64,000 nt of DNA from Pseudomonas sp. ok272 (GTDB taxonomy: Bacteria; Pseudomonadota; Gammaproteobacteria; Pseudomonadales; Pseudomonadaceae). This document shows positions 41,815 to 50,553 of this stretch, piece by piece; position 1 is the first letter of the stretch; each line of letters begins with the position of its first letter. The DNA lies in assembly GCF_900109995.1 (NCBI RefSeq), contig NZ_FOCB01000010.1:62001-126000 (forward strand), given 5' to 3'. The notes beneath the pieces were generated by a model that worked only from the letters and a program-made list of their open reading frames with translations, had not been told where the DNA came from and made no database searches. Both the position numbers and the translations under genes were made by a program.

Positions 41815-42946
41815 GGCTGTTCTCCCACGCCGCCGCGCAGCGATTACGGCCATCGCGCTTGGCGCGGTACAGCGCCTGGTCGGCACGTTGCAGGGCCTCA
41901 TCCAGGTCATCGCCGTAGCCCAGCAAGGTCATGCCGGCCGACAGGCTCAATGGCTTGACGTTCAGCCCGATCAGCTCGACGTCGGTAAAGGCCACCCGCA
42001 GCCGCTCGCAACAGGCGGTCAGCCGTTCGGCATCACAATCGGGCAACAACAATACAAATTCTTCGCCACCGTAGCGCGCCAACACATCCCCCTCACGTAC
42101 ACAGGCACTGGCCACGGCAGCGAAGGCTTGCAACACCTGGTCGCCCGCCGCATGGCCGTGGACATCGTTGATCCGCTTGAAGTGGTCGAGGTCGATCAGC
42201 GCCAGGCCATGCACCGCGCCCTCTTCCATGCTGTGCAGCTCACGGCTGGCCAGGCGCAGAAAGTGTCGGCGGTTGAACAACCCGGTCAGTTCATCGGTGG
42301 CCACCAGGTCTTCAAGCTGGCGCATCATCCCGCGCAGGGTGTCTTGATGCGCCTGCAAGGCAAAGCGCCGTTGGCGCATACGCAGGCGCGAGGCCTGGAC
42401 ATAGCTGGCATACAACGCCAGCCACACCAGCACGATGAACAGGACACACACCTGCAGCGCCGCCAGCGCCGGGTCAACCAGTTGGAAGGTGTAACCCTCC
42501 CACAGGTTGATGCTGGCAAAACTGAAGAACACCAGGGCCGCGCAGCGGACAAACACCCGACGCGGCAGGTGAAACAAGCCGAACAGCAGGATCAACACGT
42601 AGAACACCAGAAAAGCGCCACGGGCCGGGCCCAGGTGGGCGATCAGCCAGGTTTGCCAGCCCAGGCCCAGCAGCACTTGCACTTCAGTCAGGCTCGGGTC
42701 GGAGAACCGCAGGTTGCGCCCGCTGAAGAACAGCGCGAACAGCACCGACTGGCTGAGCATCACCAGCACCGTCGCCACCAGCGCGCTGCGCACTGAGCCT
42801 TGGAAGTGTCCGCTGAAGATCGCCAGCCAGACCAGCAGCAACGCCAGCGCATAGGTGCCCGTCGCCAGGATAAAGCGCTTGAGCAACAGGTTCTGGATAG
42901 CGTTATCGGTCAATCGAGGGCTCACCGTGCAAAGGGAGGCGGACAC
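41807..42946 (-). CDS. Membrane diguanylate cyclase (SadC-like by position)
   Basis: The 379-aa protein has about six membrane helices (residues 20-190), a coiled linker, and a GGDEF domain (about 215-375) with the active site RYGGEEFVLLLP and the segment LIDLDHFKRINDVHGH that binds Mg-GTP. No RxxD inhibitory site is evident just upstream of GGEEF (the position reads ACVREGD). It makes cyclic-di-GMP, promoting attachment. PAO1 sadC (PA4332, longer) sits at the same place next to fumarase. Start GTG with AGGGGGG upstream. Confidence 0.88.
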   Translation of the reverse strand: MSASLCTVSPRLTDNAIQNLLLKRFILATGTYALALLLVWLAIFSGHFQGSVRSALVATVLVMLSQSVLFALFFSGRNLRFSDPSLTEVQVLLGLGWQTWLIAHLGPARGAFLVFYVLILLFGLFHLPRRVFVRCAALVFFSFASINLWEGYTFQLVDPALAALQVCVLFIVLVWLALYASYVQASRLRMRQRRFALQAHQDTLRGMMRQLEDLVATDELTGLFNRRHFLRLASRELHSMEEGAVHGLALIDLDHFKRINDVHGHAAGDQVLQAFAAVASACVREGDVLARYGGEEFVLLLPDCDAERLTACCERLRVAFTDVELIGLNVKPLSLSAGMTLLGYGDDLDEALQRADQALYRAKRDGRNRCAAAWENSHA

Positions 42947-43220
42947 GCGCCCCCCTAGAGGTTAGTGGCCACTGTAGTGGCGCGGCTGAAAAATGACCAA
43001 TCAATTTTTGGACCGTCCCAGGTGGCCGGCAATCGCCCCAATGCGACCTTCGTTTGACTGCCGGCGGATGTGCCCGACCTGGATGCACGGTATACTGCCG
43101 CGCCTTTTTAGCGTCGCGCCAGCAACCTCGGCGTGGCTTCAAAGGTGCTTGCGACCGACCGATGCACCCAAGCCGCAGGCACCTTATTAAATGTTCCCGT
43201 CTTTTAGAGGAGCGCGACTC

Positions 43221-44744
43221 ATGACCGTGATCAAGCAAGACGACCTGATTCAGAGCGTTGCTGACGCCCTGCAGTTCATTTCCTACTACCATCCCGTGGA
43301 TTTCATCCAGGCGATGCACGAGGCCTACCTGCGCGAAGAGTCGCCGGCAGCCCGCGACTCGATCGCTCAGATCCTGATCAACTCGCGCATGTGTGCCACC
43401 GGCCACCGCCCGATCTGCCAGGACACCGGCATCGTCACCGTGTTCGTGCGCGTGGGCATGGACGTGCGCTGGGATGGCGCCACCATGGGCCTGGACGACA
43501 TGATCAACGAAGGCGTGCGTCGCGCCTACAATCTACCGGAAAACGTCCTGCGGGCCTCGATCCTCGCCGACCCGGCCGGTGCTCGCAAGAACACCAAGGA
43601 CAACACCCCGGCCGTGATCCACTATTCCATCGTCCCGGGTAACACCGTGGAAGTGGACGTGGCGGCCAAGGGCGGCGGTTCCGAGAACAAGTCGAAAATG
43701 GCCATGCTCAACCCGTCCGACTCGATCGTCGACTGGGTGCTCAAGACCGTTCCGACCATGGGCGCTGGCTGGTGCCCGCCGGGCATGCTGGGCATTGGTA
43801 TCGGCGGCACCGCCGAGAAAGCCGCAGTGATGGCCAAGCAAGTGTTGATGGAGTCCATCGACATCCACGAACTCAAGGCCCGTGGCCCACAGAACCGTCT
43901 CGAAGAGATGCGCCTGGAGCTGTTCGAGAAGGTCAACCAACTGGGCATCGGCGCCCAGGGCCTGGGCGGCCTGACCACCGTGCTCGACGTCAAGATCATG
44001 GACTACCCGACCCACGCCGCCTCCCTGCCGGTGTGCATGATCCCGAACTGCGCCGCCACTCGTCACGCGCACTTCGTGCTCGACGGCAGCGGCCCGGCGT
44101 CCCTGGAAGCGCCGCCGTTGGACGCCTACCCGGAAATCGTCTGGGAAGCTGGCCCATCGGCCCGTCGCGTCAACCTCGACACCCTGACGCCAGAAGACGT
44201 ACAGAGCTGGAAGCCGGGCGAAACCGTGTTGCTCAACGGCAAAATGCTCACCGGTCGCGACGCCGCGCACAAGCGCATGGTCGAGATGCTGAACAAGGGC
44301 GAAACCCTGCCGGTGGACCTCAAGGGTCGCTTCATCTACTACGTCGGCCCGGTTGATCCGGTGCGCGAAGAAGTGGTTGGCCCGGCGGGCCCGACGACCG
44401 CGACGCGGATGGACAAGTTCACCCGCCAGATCCTCGAACAAACCGGCCTGCTGGGCATGATCGGCAAGTCCGAGCGCGGCCCGACCGCCATCGAAGCGAT
44501 CAAGGACCACAAGGCCGTCTACCTGATGGCCGTCGGCGGCGCGGCTTACCTGGTGGCGCAAGCCATCAAGAAATCCCGCGTGGTGGCATTCGCCGAGCTG
44601 GGCATGGAAGCGATCTACGAGTTCGACGTCAAGGACATGCCCGTGACCGTTGCCGTCGACAGCAATGGCGAATCGGTGCACATCACCGGTCCAGCCATCT
44701 GGCAGAAGAAGATCAGCGAGAGCCTGGCGGTCGAAGTGCAGTAA
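43221..44744 (+). CDS. fumA: Fumarate hydratase class I
   Basis: An iron-sulfur fumarase converting fumarate to malate in the TCA cycle. The 507-aa protein starts MTVIKQDDLIQSVADAL after AGAGGAG. Its N-terminal half has CATGHRPICQDTGIVTVFVRVG, with a cluster cysteine, and PNCAATRHAHFVLDG; the C-terminal half (LTGRDAAHKRMVE, TTATRMDKF) is the beta domain. The symbol follows common usage for this type. Confidence 0.94.
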   Translation: MTVIKQDDLIQSVADALQFISYYHPVDFIQAMHEAYLREESPAARDSIAQILINSRMCATGHRPICQDTGIVTVFVRVGMDVRWDGATMGLDDMINEGVRRAYNLPENVLRASILADPAGARKNTKDNTPAVIHYSIVPGNTVEVDVAAKGGGSENKSKMAMLNPSDSIVDWVLKTVPTMGAGWCPPGMLGIGIGGTAEKAAVMAKQVLMESIDIHELKARGPQNRLEEMRLELFEKVNQLGIGAQGLGGLTTVLDVKIMDYPTHAASLPVCMIPNCAATRHAHFVLDGSGPASLEAPPLDAYPEIVWEAGPSARRVNLDTLTPEDVQSWKPGETVLLNGKMLTGRDAAHKRMVEMLNKGETLPVDLKGRFIYYVGPVDPVREEVVGPAGPTTATRMDKFTRQILEQTGLLGMIGKSERGPTAIEAIKDHKAVYLMAVGGAAYLVAQAIKKSRVVAFAELGMEAIYEFDVKDMPVTVAVDSNGESVHITGPAIWQKKISESLAVEVQ

Positions 44745-44764
44745 GCCTTCCGACCCACCGATAA

Positions 44765-44801
44765 AGGCGCCCGGGGCTCAATGCCCCGGGCGCCTTTTTT
44801 A
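44765..44801 (+). terminator. terminator of the fumarase gene
   Basis: Stem AAGGCGCCCGGGGC / GCCCCGGGCGCCTT with a 5-base loop, followed by a T tract. Confidence 0.9.
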
Positions 44802-44919
44802 TTGCCCGCCTCCGCGCAAGACAAAGGTTGCTGAATGGTTCAGGGCAACTTCGGTCACGTCCTGGCAGCGCACCGCATGCTATCGTGCGCCCCCCGAACT
44901 TGTAGCCTGTGTCCACCGC

Positions 44920-46686
44920 ATGCCGCCTATCTATCGTTCCCTGCGCCTGTCGCTCTACATCCTGCTGATCGTGGCCGGCACCGTCCTGGTGACCACCGCC
45001 GCGATGCGCCACGCCGAGCGCCAGGCCCTGAAGGACGACGCCCAGCGCGCCAGCCAGCAGCTTGGGCTGTATGGCAATGCCCTGCACACCCTGATCGAAC
45101 GCTACCGCGCCCTGCCCGCCGTGCTGGCGCTGGACCCGCAGCTACGCACCGCGCTGGCCGGGCCCGTGACACCTGCGCAACAAGACCTGCTCAACCGCAA
45201 GCTGGAAAAGATCAACGGCGCGGCCGAGTCCTCGACCCTGGAGTTGCTCGATCACACCGGCCTGGCCGTGGCCGCCAGTAACTGGCGCTTGCCCAGCAGC
45301 TACGTCGGCCACAACTACGGCTTTCGCCCCTACTTCCGCCAGACCCGCAGCCAGGGCAGCGGGCGGTTTTATGCGGTGGGCGTGACCAGCGGGATCCCCG
45401 GCTACTTCCTGTCGAGTGCGGTGACCGGCGACAACGACGAGTTTCTCGGCGCCATGGTGGTCAAGCTTGAGTTCCCGGAACTGGAGCGCGAATGGCAGCA
45501 AGGCACCGACACCCTGCTGGTCAGCGACGCCAAAGGCATTGTGTTCATCGCCAACCAGCCCGGCTGGCGCTATCGGCTGCTGGGCGCGCTCTCCGACAGC
45601 GACCGGGCCGAGATCACGAGCACGCGCCAATACGACAAACAAACACTCATCCCGCTGGCCTACCGCGAAGTCCGGCGCTTTGACGACAACAGCTACCTGG
45701 CCCGTGTCGACGGCCCCCAGGGTTCGGCCGAGTACCTGTGGGAATCCCTGCCCCTGAACGCCGAAGGCTGGACCCTGCACCTGCTGCGCCGGCCACAGGT
45801 GGCCTTCGAAGACGTGCGCAATGCCGGGCTGGCCGCCGCCGGTGTGTGGCTGACCCTGGTGTTTGTGCTGCTATTCCTCAGCCAGCGCTGGCGCATCGCC
45901 AAGCTGCGCCAGCGCAGCCGCGAAGAGCTCGAGCGCCTGGTTGAAGAACGCACCCGCGAACTGCGCACCGCCCAGGACGGCCTGGTGCAATCGGCCAAGC
46001 TGGCGGCGCTGGGACAGATGTCGGCAGCCCTGGCCCATGAGATCAACCAGCCGCTCACCGCCCAACGCATGCAGCTCGCGACCTTGCGCCTGCTGCTCGA
46101 TCACGGCCGGGTCGATGACGCCTACAAGGCCCTCAAGCCGGTGGACGAGATGCTGACCCGCATGGCCGCCCTCACCAGCCACCTCAAGACCTTCGCCCGC
46201 AAGAGCCCCAGCGGCCTGCGCGAGCGCCTGGACCTGGCGGCCGTGGTCGACCAGTCGCTGCACTTGCTCGAAGCACGCCTGCGCGATGAACAGATCGACT
46301 GCACGGTGCAACTGACCCGCCCGGCCTGGGTGCGCGGTGATGCGATTCGCCTGGAACAGGTGCTGATCAACCTGTTGCGCAATGCCCTGGACGCCATGCG
46401 CGACAAGCCCGGCAAACGCCTGCGGGTCGAGCTGGAAGCCGACCAACAGCTGTGGCGCCTGAGTGTTTCCGACAGCGGCGGCGGGATCGCCGAGCAGAAC
46501 CTGGTGAACGTGTTCGACCCGTTCTTCACCACCAAGCCCGTGGGCGATGGCCTGGGCCTGGGGCTGGCGGTCTCGTTTGCCATCGTGCATGAACTGGGTG
46601 GACGCCTGACCGCCGCCAACCAGGGCGACGGTGCGGTCTTTACCCTGACCCTGCCGATCGACCTGGAGGCGCACATCCCATGCTGA
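44920..46686 (+). CDS. Sensor histidine kinase, DctB/MifS family
   Basis: The 588-aa protein starts MPPIYRSLRLSLYILLIVAG. It has a membrane helix (about 7-27), a periplasmic double-PAS (dCache-like) sensor (about 40-280, with VGHNYGFRPYFRQT as in DctB), a second helix (about 305-325), HisKA with the phospho-acceptor in AALAHEINQPLTAQR, and HATPase_c (GLGLGLAVSFAIV). DctB senses C4-dicarboxylates; P. aeruginosa MifS of the same family acts on alpha-ketoglutarate. The neighbour at 48327 favours the MifS role. It overlaps the regulator gene by 7 bases. Confidence 0.9.
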   Translation: MPPIYRSLRLSLYILLIVAGTVLVTTAAMRHAERQALKDDAQRASQQLGLYGNALHTLIERYRALPAVLALDPQLRTALAGPVTPAQQDLLNRKLEKINGAAESSTLELLDHTGLAVAASNWRLPSSYVGHNYGFRPYFRQTRSQGSGRFYAVGVTSGIPGYFLSSAVTGDNDEFLGAMVVKLEFPELEREWQQGTDTLLVSDAKGIVFIANQPGWRYRLLGALSDSDRAEITSTRQYDKQTLIPLAYREVRRFDDNSYLARVDGPQGSAEYLWESLPLNAEGWTLHLLRRPQVAFEDVRNAGLAAAGVWLTLVFVLLFLSQRWRIAKLRQRSREELERLVEERTRELRTAQDGLVQSAKLAALGQMSAALAHEINQPLTAQRMQLATLRLLLDHGRVDDAYKALKPVDEMLTRMAALTSHLKTFARKSPSGLRERLDLAAVVDQSLHLLEARLRDEQIDCTVQLTRPAWVRGDAIRLEQVLINLLRNALDAMRDKPGKRLRVELEADQQLWRLSVSDSGGGIAEQNLVNVFDPFFTTKPVGDGLGLGLAVSFAIVHELGGRLTAANQGDGAVFTLTLPIDLEAHIPC

Positions 46687-48014
46687 ACGCGGTGATTGTG
46701 GTCGATGACGAACGCAGCATTCGTGAGGCCGTCGAACAATGGCTCAGCCTCTCGGGCTTCGAGGTGACGCTGTTCAGCCGCGCCGAAGAGTGCCTGGCGC
46801 AACTGCCGGCGAACTTCCCCGGGGTGATCTTGAGCGATGTGCGCATGCCCGGCATCAGCGGCCTTGAGCTGCTGGCCCGGGTGCAACAGCTCGATCGCGA
46901 CTTGCCGGTGATCCTGCTGACCGGCCACGGCGACGTGCCGATGGCGGTGGAAGCCATGCGCGACGGCGCCTACGACTTCCTCGAAAAACCCTTCAGCCCC
47001 GAGACCCTGCTCAACGGCCTGCGCCGGGCGCTGGACAAGCGTCGCCTGATCCTGGAGAACCGCGCCCTGCACGAACAGGCCGACAACCGCAGCAAACTCG
47101 ATAGCACCTTGCTGGGCGTGTCCCGCAGCTTGCAGACCCTGCGTCGCCAGGTGCTGGACCTCGCCGCGTTGCCGGTGAACGTGGTGATTCGCGGCGAAAC
47201 CGGCAGCGGCAAGGAACTGGTCGCCCGCTGCCTGCATGATTTCGGCCCGCGCGCCGACAAGCCGTTCGTGGCGCTGAACTGTGCGGCGATCCCCGAACAA
47301 CTGTTCGAAGCCGAGCTGTTCGGTCATGAGAGCGGCGCCTTTACCGGCGCCCAGGGCAAGCGCATCGGCAAGTTGGAATACGCGCACGGCGGCACCTTGT
47401 TCCTCGATGAAATCGAAAGCATGCCGCTGGCCCAGCAGGTCAAGCTGCTGCGGGTGTTGCAGGAGCAGAAGCTCGAACGACTGGGGTCCAACCAGAGCAT
47501 TGACGTGGACCTGCGGATCATCGCCGCGACCAAGCCCGATCTGCTCGATGAGGCCCGTGCCGGGCGTTTTCGCGAAGACCTGGCGTACCGGCTCAACGTC
47601 GCGCAACTGCGCCTGCCGCCGGTGCGCGAGCGGCGCGAAGACATTCCCTTGCTGTACGAACACTTCGCCTACACCGCGGCGCAACGCCTGGGACGCAGCG
47701 TCAACCCCTTGAGCGGCGCACAGCTGAGCCGGTTGCTGAGCCACGACTGGCCAGGCAACGTCCGTGAACTGGCCAACGCCGCCGAACGCCAGGTGCTGGG
47801 GCTGGATGAACCCGAACTGGCCGGCAGCGAGCCCGGCCATTCCCTGGCGGCCCAACAGGAAGCCTTCGAGGCCCAATGCCTGCGCGCCGCCCTGACCCGG
47901 CACAAAGGTGAGATCAAGGCCGTGCTCGAAGAGCTGCAACTGCCGCGACGCACCTTCAATGAGAAGATGCAGCGCCATGGGTTGAGCCGGGAGATGTTTG
48001 TCCCCGGGCAGTGA
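46680..48014 (+). CDS. Sigma-54-dependent response regulator, DctD/MifR family
   Basis: The 444-aa NtrC-type activator has a receiver domain (about 1-120; phospho-acceptor Asp in VILSDVRMPG), an AAA+ domain (about 145-375) with Walker A GETGSGKELVA, the sigma-54 contact loop ESGAFTGAQGKRIG and Walker B TLFLDEIES, and a Fis-type helix-turn-helix at the end (GEIKAVLEELQLPRRTFNEKMQRHG). The start follows GGAGG. It should drive the adjacent permease from the -24/-12 promoter at 48249. Confidence 0.93.
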   Translation: MLNAVIVVDDERSIREAVEQWLSLSGFEVTLFSRAEECLAQLPANFPGVILSDVRMPGISGLELLARVQQLDRDLPVILLTGHGDVPMAVEAMRDGAYDFLEKPFSPETLLNGLRRALDKRRLILENRALHEQADNRSKLDSTLLGVSRSLQTLRRQVLDLAALPVNVVIRGETGSGKELVARCLHDFGPRADKPFVALNCAAIPEQLFEAELFGHESGAFTGAQGKRIGKLEYAHGGTLFLDEIESMPLAQQVKLLRVLQEQKLERLGSNQSIDVDLRIIAATKPDLLDEARAGRFREDLAYRLNVAQLRLPPVRERREDIPLLYEHFAYTAAQRLGRSVNPLSGAQLSRLLSHDWPGNVRELANAAERQVLGLDEPELAGSEPGHSLAAQQEAFEAQCLRAALTRHKGEIKAVLEELQLPRRTFNEKMQRHGLSREMFVPGQ

Positions 48015-48039
48015 TTTTTGTGCTGTCTGTACCGGCCTC

Positions 48040-48121
48040 TTCGCGAGCGGGTTCGCTCCCACATTGGAGGGATGGTGCACCTGAGAACCCGGTCACCTGT
48101 GGGCGCGAGCCTGCTCGCGAA
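48040..48121. repeat. REPIN after the response regulator gene
   Basis: Copies TCGCGAGCGGGTTCGCTCCC and GTGGGCGCGAGCCTGCTCGC in inverted order. The substitutions (GCGGGTT, GGGCGCG) mark it as an older, drifted copy. Confidence 0.85.
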
Positions 48122-48161
48122 GGGGCCGGCCCACACACCGCTATCCACCCGCCCTGCACTA

Positions 48162-48207
48162 AGCGGATTTCCGCTCACCCACCACAGGCCATGAGCGGAT
48201 TACCGCT
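48162..48207 (+). promoter_or_regulatory. two tandem palindromic operators upstream of the permease
   Basis: AGCGGATTTCCGCT (48162-48175) and AGCGGATTACCGCT (48194-48207) differ by one base and their centres are 32 bp apart, three helical turns. They lie 42-87 bp upstream of the sigma-54 promoter, the usual place for activator sites. The likely binder is the adjacent Fis-type response regulator. Confidence 0.75.
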
Positions 48208-48248
48208 CAAAAAGATTGCCAAACCCCTCTAAACCGCCCCTTCCAGAC

Positions 48249-48265
48249 TTGGCACAGGTCCTGCT
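48249..48265 (+). promoter_or_regulatory. sigma-54 (-24/-12) promoter of the permease gene
   Basis: TTGGCACAGGTCCTGCT: GG (48251-48252) and GC (48263-48264) are separated by exactly 10 bases, as RpoN promoters require. A start about 12 bases downstream leaves a leader of about 50 bases before the ATG at 48327. Confidence 0.78.
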
Positions 48266-48300
48266 ATCCCCTGTGCAGGCTGCGCTTCAACGCGCTCCAC

Positions 48301-48308
48301 AAAAACAA
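48301..48308 (+). promoter_or_regulatory. possible Hfq/Crc catabolite-activity motif
   Basis: AAAAACAA fits the AANAANAA pattern bound by Hfq-Crc in pseudomonads and lies in the leader just before the ribosome site of the permease gene. A short pattern, so weak on its own. Confidence 0.3.
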
Positions 48309-48326
48309 TTAAATGAAGGATCCGTC

Positions 48327-49646
48327 ATGGATAACTCGCAAACCCTGCCCCTTGGCTCGGCCGCTTCGCCTGCCAAGGAAAGAACCACTGCCAGCCGCAT
48401 CAAATCCATCTTCAGCGGCTCGGTCGGCAACATGGTCGAGTGGTACGACTGGTACGTCTACGCCGCGTTCTCCCTGTACTTCGCCAAGACCTTCTTCCCC
48501 GCCGGCTCCAGCACCGCGCAACTGATGAACACCGCCGCGATCTTCGCCGTGGGCTTCCTGATGCGCCCAATCGGTGGCTGGCTGATGGGCCTCTACGCCG
48601 ACCGCAAGGGGCGCAAGGCTGCCTTGATGGCCTCGGTGCTGTTGATGTGCTTCGGCTCCCTGCTGATCGCCCTGAGCCCGGGCTATGAAACCATCGGCAT
48701 CGGCGCGCCGATCCTGCTGATCTTCGCCCGCTTGCTCCAAGGCCTGTCGGTCGGCGGCGAGTACGGCACCTCGGCGACCTACCTGAGCGAGATGGCGACC
48801 AAGGAACGTCGCGGCTTCTTCTCCAGCTTCCAATACGTGACCCTGATCTCCGGCCAGCTCATCGCCCTGGCGGTGCTGATCGTGCTGCAACAAACCCTGA
48901 CCACCGAGCAGCTGTATGCCTGGGGCTGGCGTATCCCGTTCGCCATCGGTGCCCTGTGCGCCGTCGTCGCGCTGTACCTGCGTCGCGGCATGGAAGAAAC
49001 CGAGTCGTTCACCAAGAAGGAAAAGTCCAAGGAAAGCGCGATGCGCACCTTGATGCGTCACCCCAAGGAACTGATGACCGTGGTCGGCCTGACCATGGGT
49101 GGCACCCTGGCCTTCTACACCTACACCACGTACATGCAGAAGTACCTGGTGAACACCGTGGGCATGAGCATCAGCGACTCCACCACCATCTCGGCGGCGA
49201 CGCTGTTCCTGTTCATGTGCATCCAGCCACTGGTGGGCGGGCTGTCGGACAAGATCGGCCGTCGCCCGATTCTGATTGCCTTCGGCGTGCTGGGGACCTT
49301 GTTCACCGTGCCGATCCTGATGACCCTGCACACCATCCAGACCTGGTGGGGTGCGTTCTTCCTGATCATGGCGGCGCTGATCATCGTCAGCGGCTACACC
49401 TCGATCAACGCGGTGGTCAAGGCCGAGCTGTTCCCCACCGAGATCCGCGCCCTGGGCGTCGGCCTGCCGTATGCACTGACCGTGTCGATCTTCGGCGGCA
49501 CCGCTGAATACATCGCGCTGTGGTTCAAGAGCATCGGCATGGAAACCGGCTACTACTGGTACGTGACCGCGTGCATCGCCGTGTCGTTGGTGGTCTACCT
49601 GACCATGAAGGACACCCGCAAGCACTCGCGGATCGAGACCGACTGA
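48327..49646 (+). CDS. kgtP: MFS alpha-ketoglutarate / dicarboxylate permease (KgtP family)
   Basis: The 439-aa protein is a metabolite:H+ symporter with 12 membrane helices. It shows the family opening SGSVGNMVEWYDWYVYAAFSLYFAKTFFP, the MFS loop motif MGLYADRKGRKAAL and RLLQGLSVGGEYGTSATYLSE. The ATG follows AAGGA; an earlier in-frame start is rejected. PAO1 PA5530, an alpha-ketoglutarate transporter controlled by MifSR, is the expected relative (from memory). The symbol is by family; the substrate is inferred. Confidence 0.88.
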   Translation: MDNSQTLPLGSAASPAKERTTASRIKSIFSGSVGNMVEWYDWYVYAAFSLYFAKTFFPAGSSTAQLMNTAAIFAVGFLMRPIGGWLMGLYADRKGRKAALMASVLLMCFGSLLIALSPGYETIGIGAPILLIFARLLQGLSVGGEYGTSATYLSEMATKERRGFFSSFQYVTLISGQLIALAVLIVLQQTLTTEQLYAWGWRIPFAIGALCAVVALYLRRGMEETESFTKKEKSKESAMRTLMRHPKELMTVVGLTMGGTLAFYTYTTYMQKYLVNTVGMSISDSTTISAATLFLFMCIQPLVGGLSDKIGRRPILIAFGVLGTLFTVPILMTLHTIQTWWGAFFLIMAALIIVSGYTSINAVVKAELFPTEIRALGVGLPYALTVSIFGGTAEYIALWFKSIGMETGYYWYVTACIAVSLVVYLTMKDTRKHSRIETD

Positions 49647-49700
49647 ATCACTGAGCACGCCTCCTGCCCCAGTGCCCGTTAGCTAGGGCACTCAACACCT

Positions 49701-49788
49701 GTGGGCGCGAGCCTGCTCGCGAAAGCGCTGTGTCAGCCGACATCAATGTCACTGACCGATAGCCTTCGCGAGCAGGCTCGCTCCCACA
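49701..49788. repeat. REPIN downstream of the permease gene
   Basis: GTGGGCGCGAGCCTGCTCGC at 49701-49720 faces TTCGCGAGCAGGCTCGCTCC at 49765-49784; 44 bases between. Confidence 0.9.
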
Positions 49789-49964
49789 GGGACTTCGCGT
49801 CACGGACTGGAATGACTCCAGCCTCCCCCCGCCTCGCAAAATTAATCATCGGTTAATTCCCCTGCCCCATTCTGTGCGTGTGAGAGCCCTGATCGAGGTC
49901 TGATCCGGCCCCACACAGCAGGCCCTGAAAGCGCCGTTTGGGCACCGATGCCGACGGACATAAC

Positions 49965-49979
49965 ATCGAATAATTCGAT
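49965..49979. promoter_or_regulatory. 15-bp palindrome upstream of the repeat-protein gene
   Basis: ATCGAAT-a-ATTCGAT, perfect 7-bp arms around one base, about 100 bases before the ATG, in AT-rich DNA. A second palindrome, GTATGAATTCCATAC, is at 50025-50039. Operator-like; binder unknown. Confidence 0.4.
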
Positions 49980-50078
49980 TGTTATTAACGTTATTTTGCA
50001 CTTTTTAATCAATTTTACAGGCGTAGTATGAATTCCATACCCAACGCACAACACGCAAACGAACCTGGAGTACACACC

Positions 50079-50414
50079 ATGAAAACCAAACTGATCCTTG
50101 CCCTGACCCTGTCCGTACTGGCTGCCAACACCTTCGCCGCGGATGGTTTTGACCGCACAGGTTCTGCTGTCGCCGCCGATGGCTACGACCGCACCGGTTC
50201 CGCGACCCTCGCCGCTGATGGCTACGACCGCACCGGTTCCGCAACCCTCGCCGCTGATGGCTACGACCGCACCGGTTCCGCGACTCTCGCCGCTGATGGC
50301 TACGACCGCACCGGTTCCGCAACCCTCGCCGCTGATGGCTATGACCGCACCCCACAAGGCCAGACCGTTGCCGCCGATGGCTATGATCGTACTGACTCGG
50401 CCCATTTCAGCTAA
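50079..50414 (+). CDS. Exported tandem-repeat protein, seven ADG(Y/F)DRT units
   Basis: The 111-aa protein has a signal peptide (MKTKLILALTLSVLAANTFA) with cleavage expected before ADGF. The mature part is about 91 residues and consists almost only of repeats: ADGFDRTGSAV, then four near-identical AADGYDRTGSATL units, AADGYDRTPQGQTV and AADGYDRTDSAHFS. The four central 39-bp units differ mainly at third positions. The start at 50079 is chosen because it begins the signal peptide; an in-frame ATG at 50028 precedes it. No cysteine is present. I recognise no function; similar proteins exist in pseudomonads. Confidence 0.85.
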   Translation: MKTKLILALTLSVLAANTFAADGFDRTGSAVAADGYDRTGSATLAADGYDRTGSATLAADGYDRTGSATLAADGYDRTGSATLAADGYDRTPQGQTVAADGYDRTDSAHFS

Positions 50415-50432
50415 CACCTGATGCTGACTTCA

Positions 50433-50463
50433 CAGCCCGGCTTCCGCCGGGCTTAGTTGTTTC
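50433..50463 (+). terminator. terminator of the repeat-protein gene
   Basis: Stem AGCCCGGC / GCCGGGCT with a short loop, then TAGTTGTTTCT, a weak U tract. Confidence 0.6.
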
Positions 50464-50553
50464 TGGAGGGGGTGTTTTATGCGGCCCCAGCGCTGGAATT
50501 AACCGCGCCCGCCCGGCACTATTGCCGCCCTCACCTGCTCAGGAATCCACACC

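Larger units (their letters stand above)
49647..50078. other. intergenic region: REPIN, then AT-rich promoter region
   Basis: No gene supported. Contains a REPIN (49701-49788) and an AT-rich segment (49960-50040) with two palindromes that precede the repeat-protein gene. Confidence 0.7.

Noticed and set aside
46122..48080. 652-aa minus-strand open frame opposite the kinase/regulator genes
   Set aside because: Spans two real genes on the other strand and runs into a REPIN; no domain.
48309..49658. 449-aa minus-strand open frame opposite the permease
   Set aside because: Antisense of the permease; His/Gln/Asp-rich shadow composition.
49842..50417. 191-aa minus-strand open frame opposite the repeat protein, with Gly/Thr/Val repeats
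   Set aside because: It is the antisense reading of the 39-bp repeats; the plus-strand frame has a signal peptide, ribosome context and synonymous variation.
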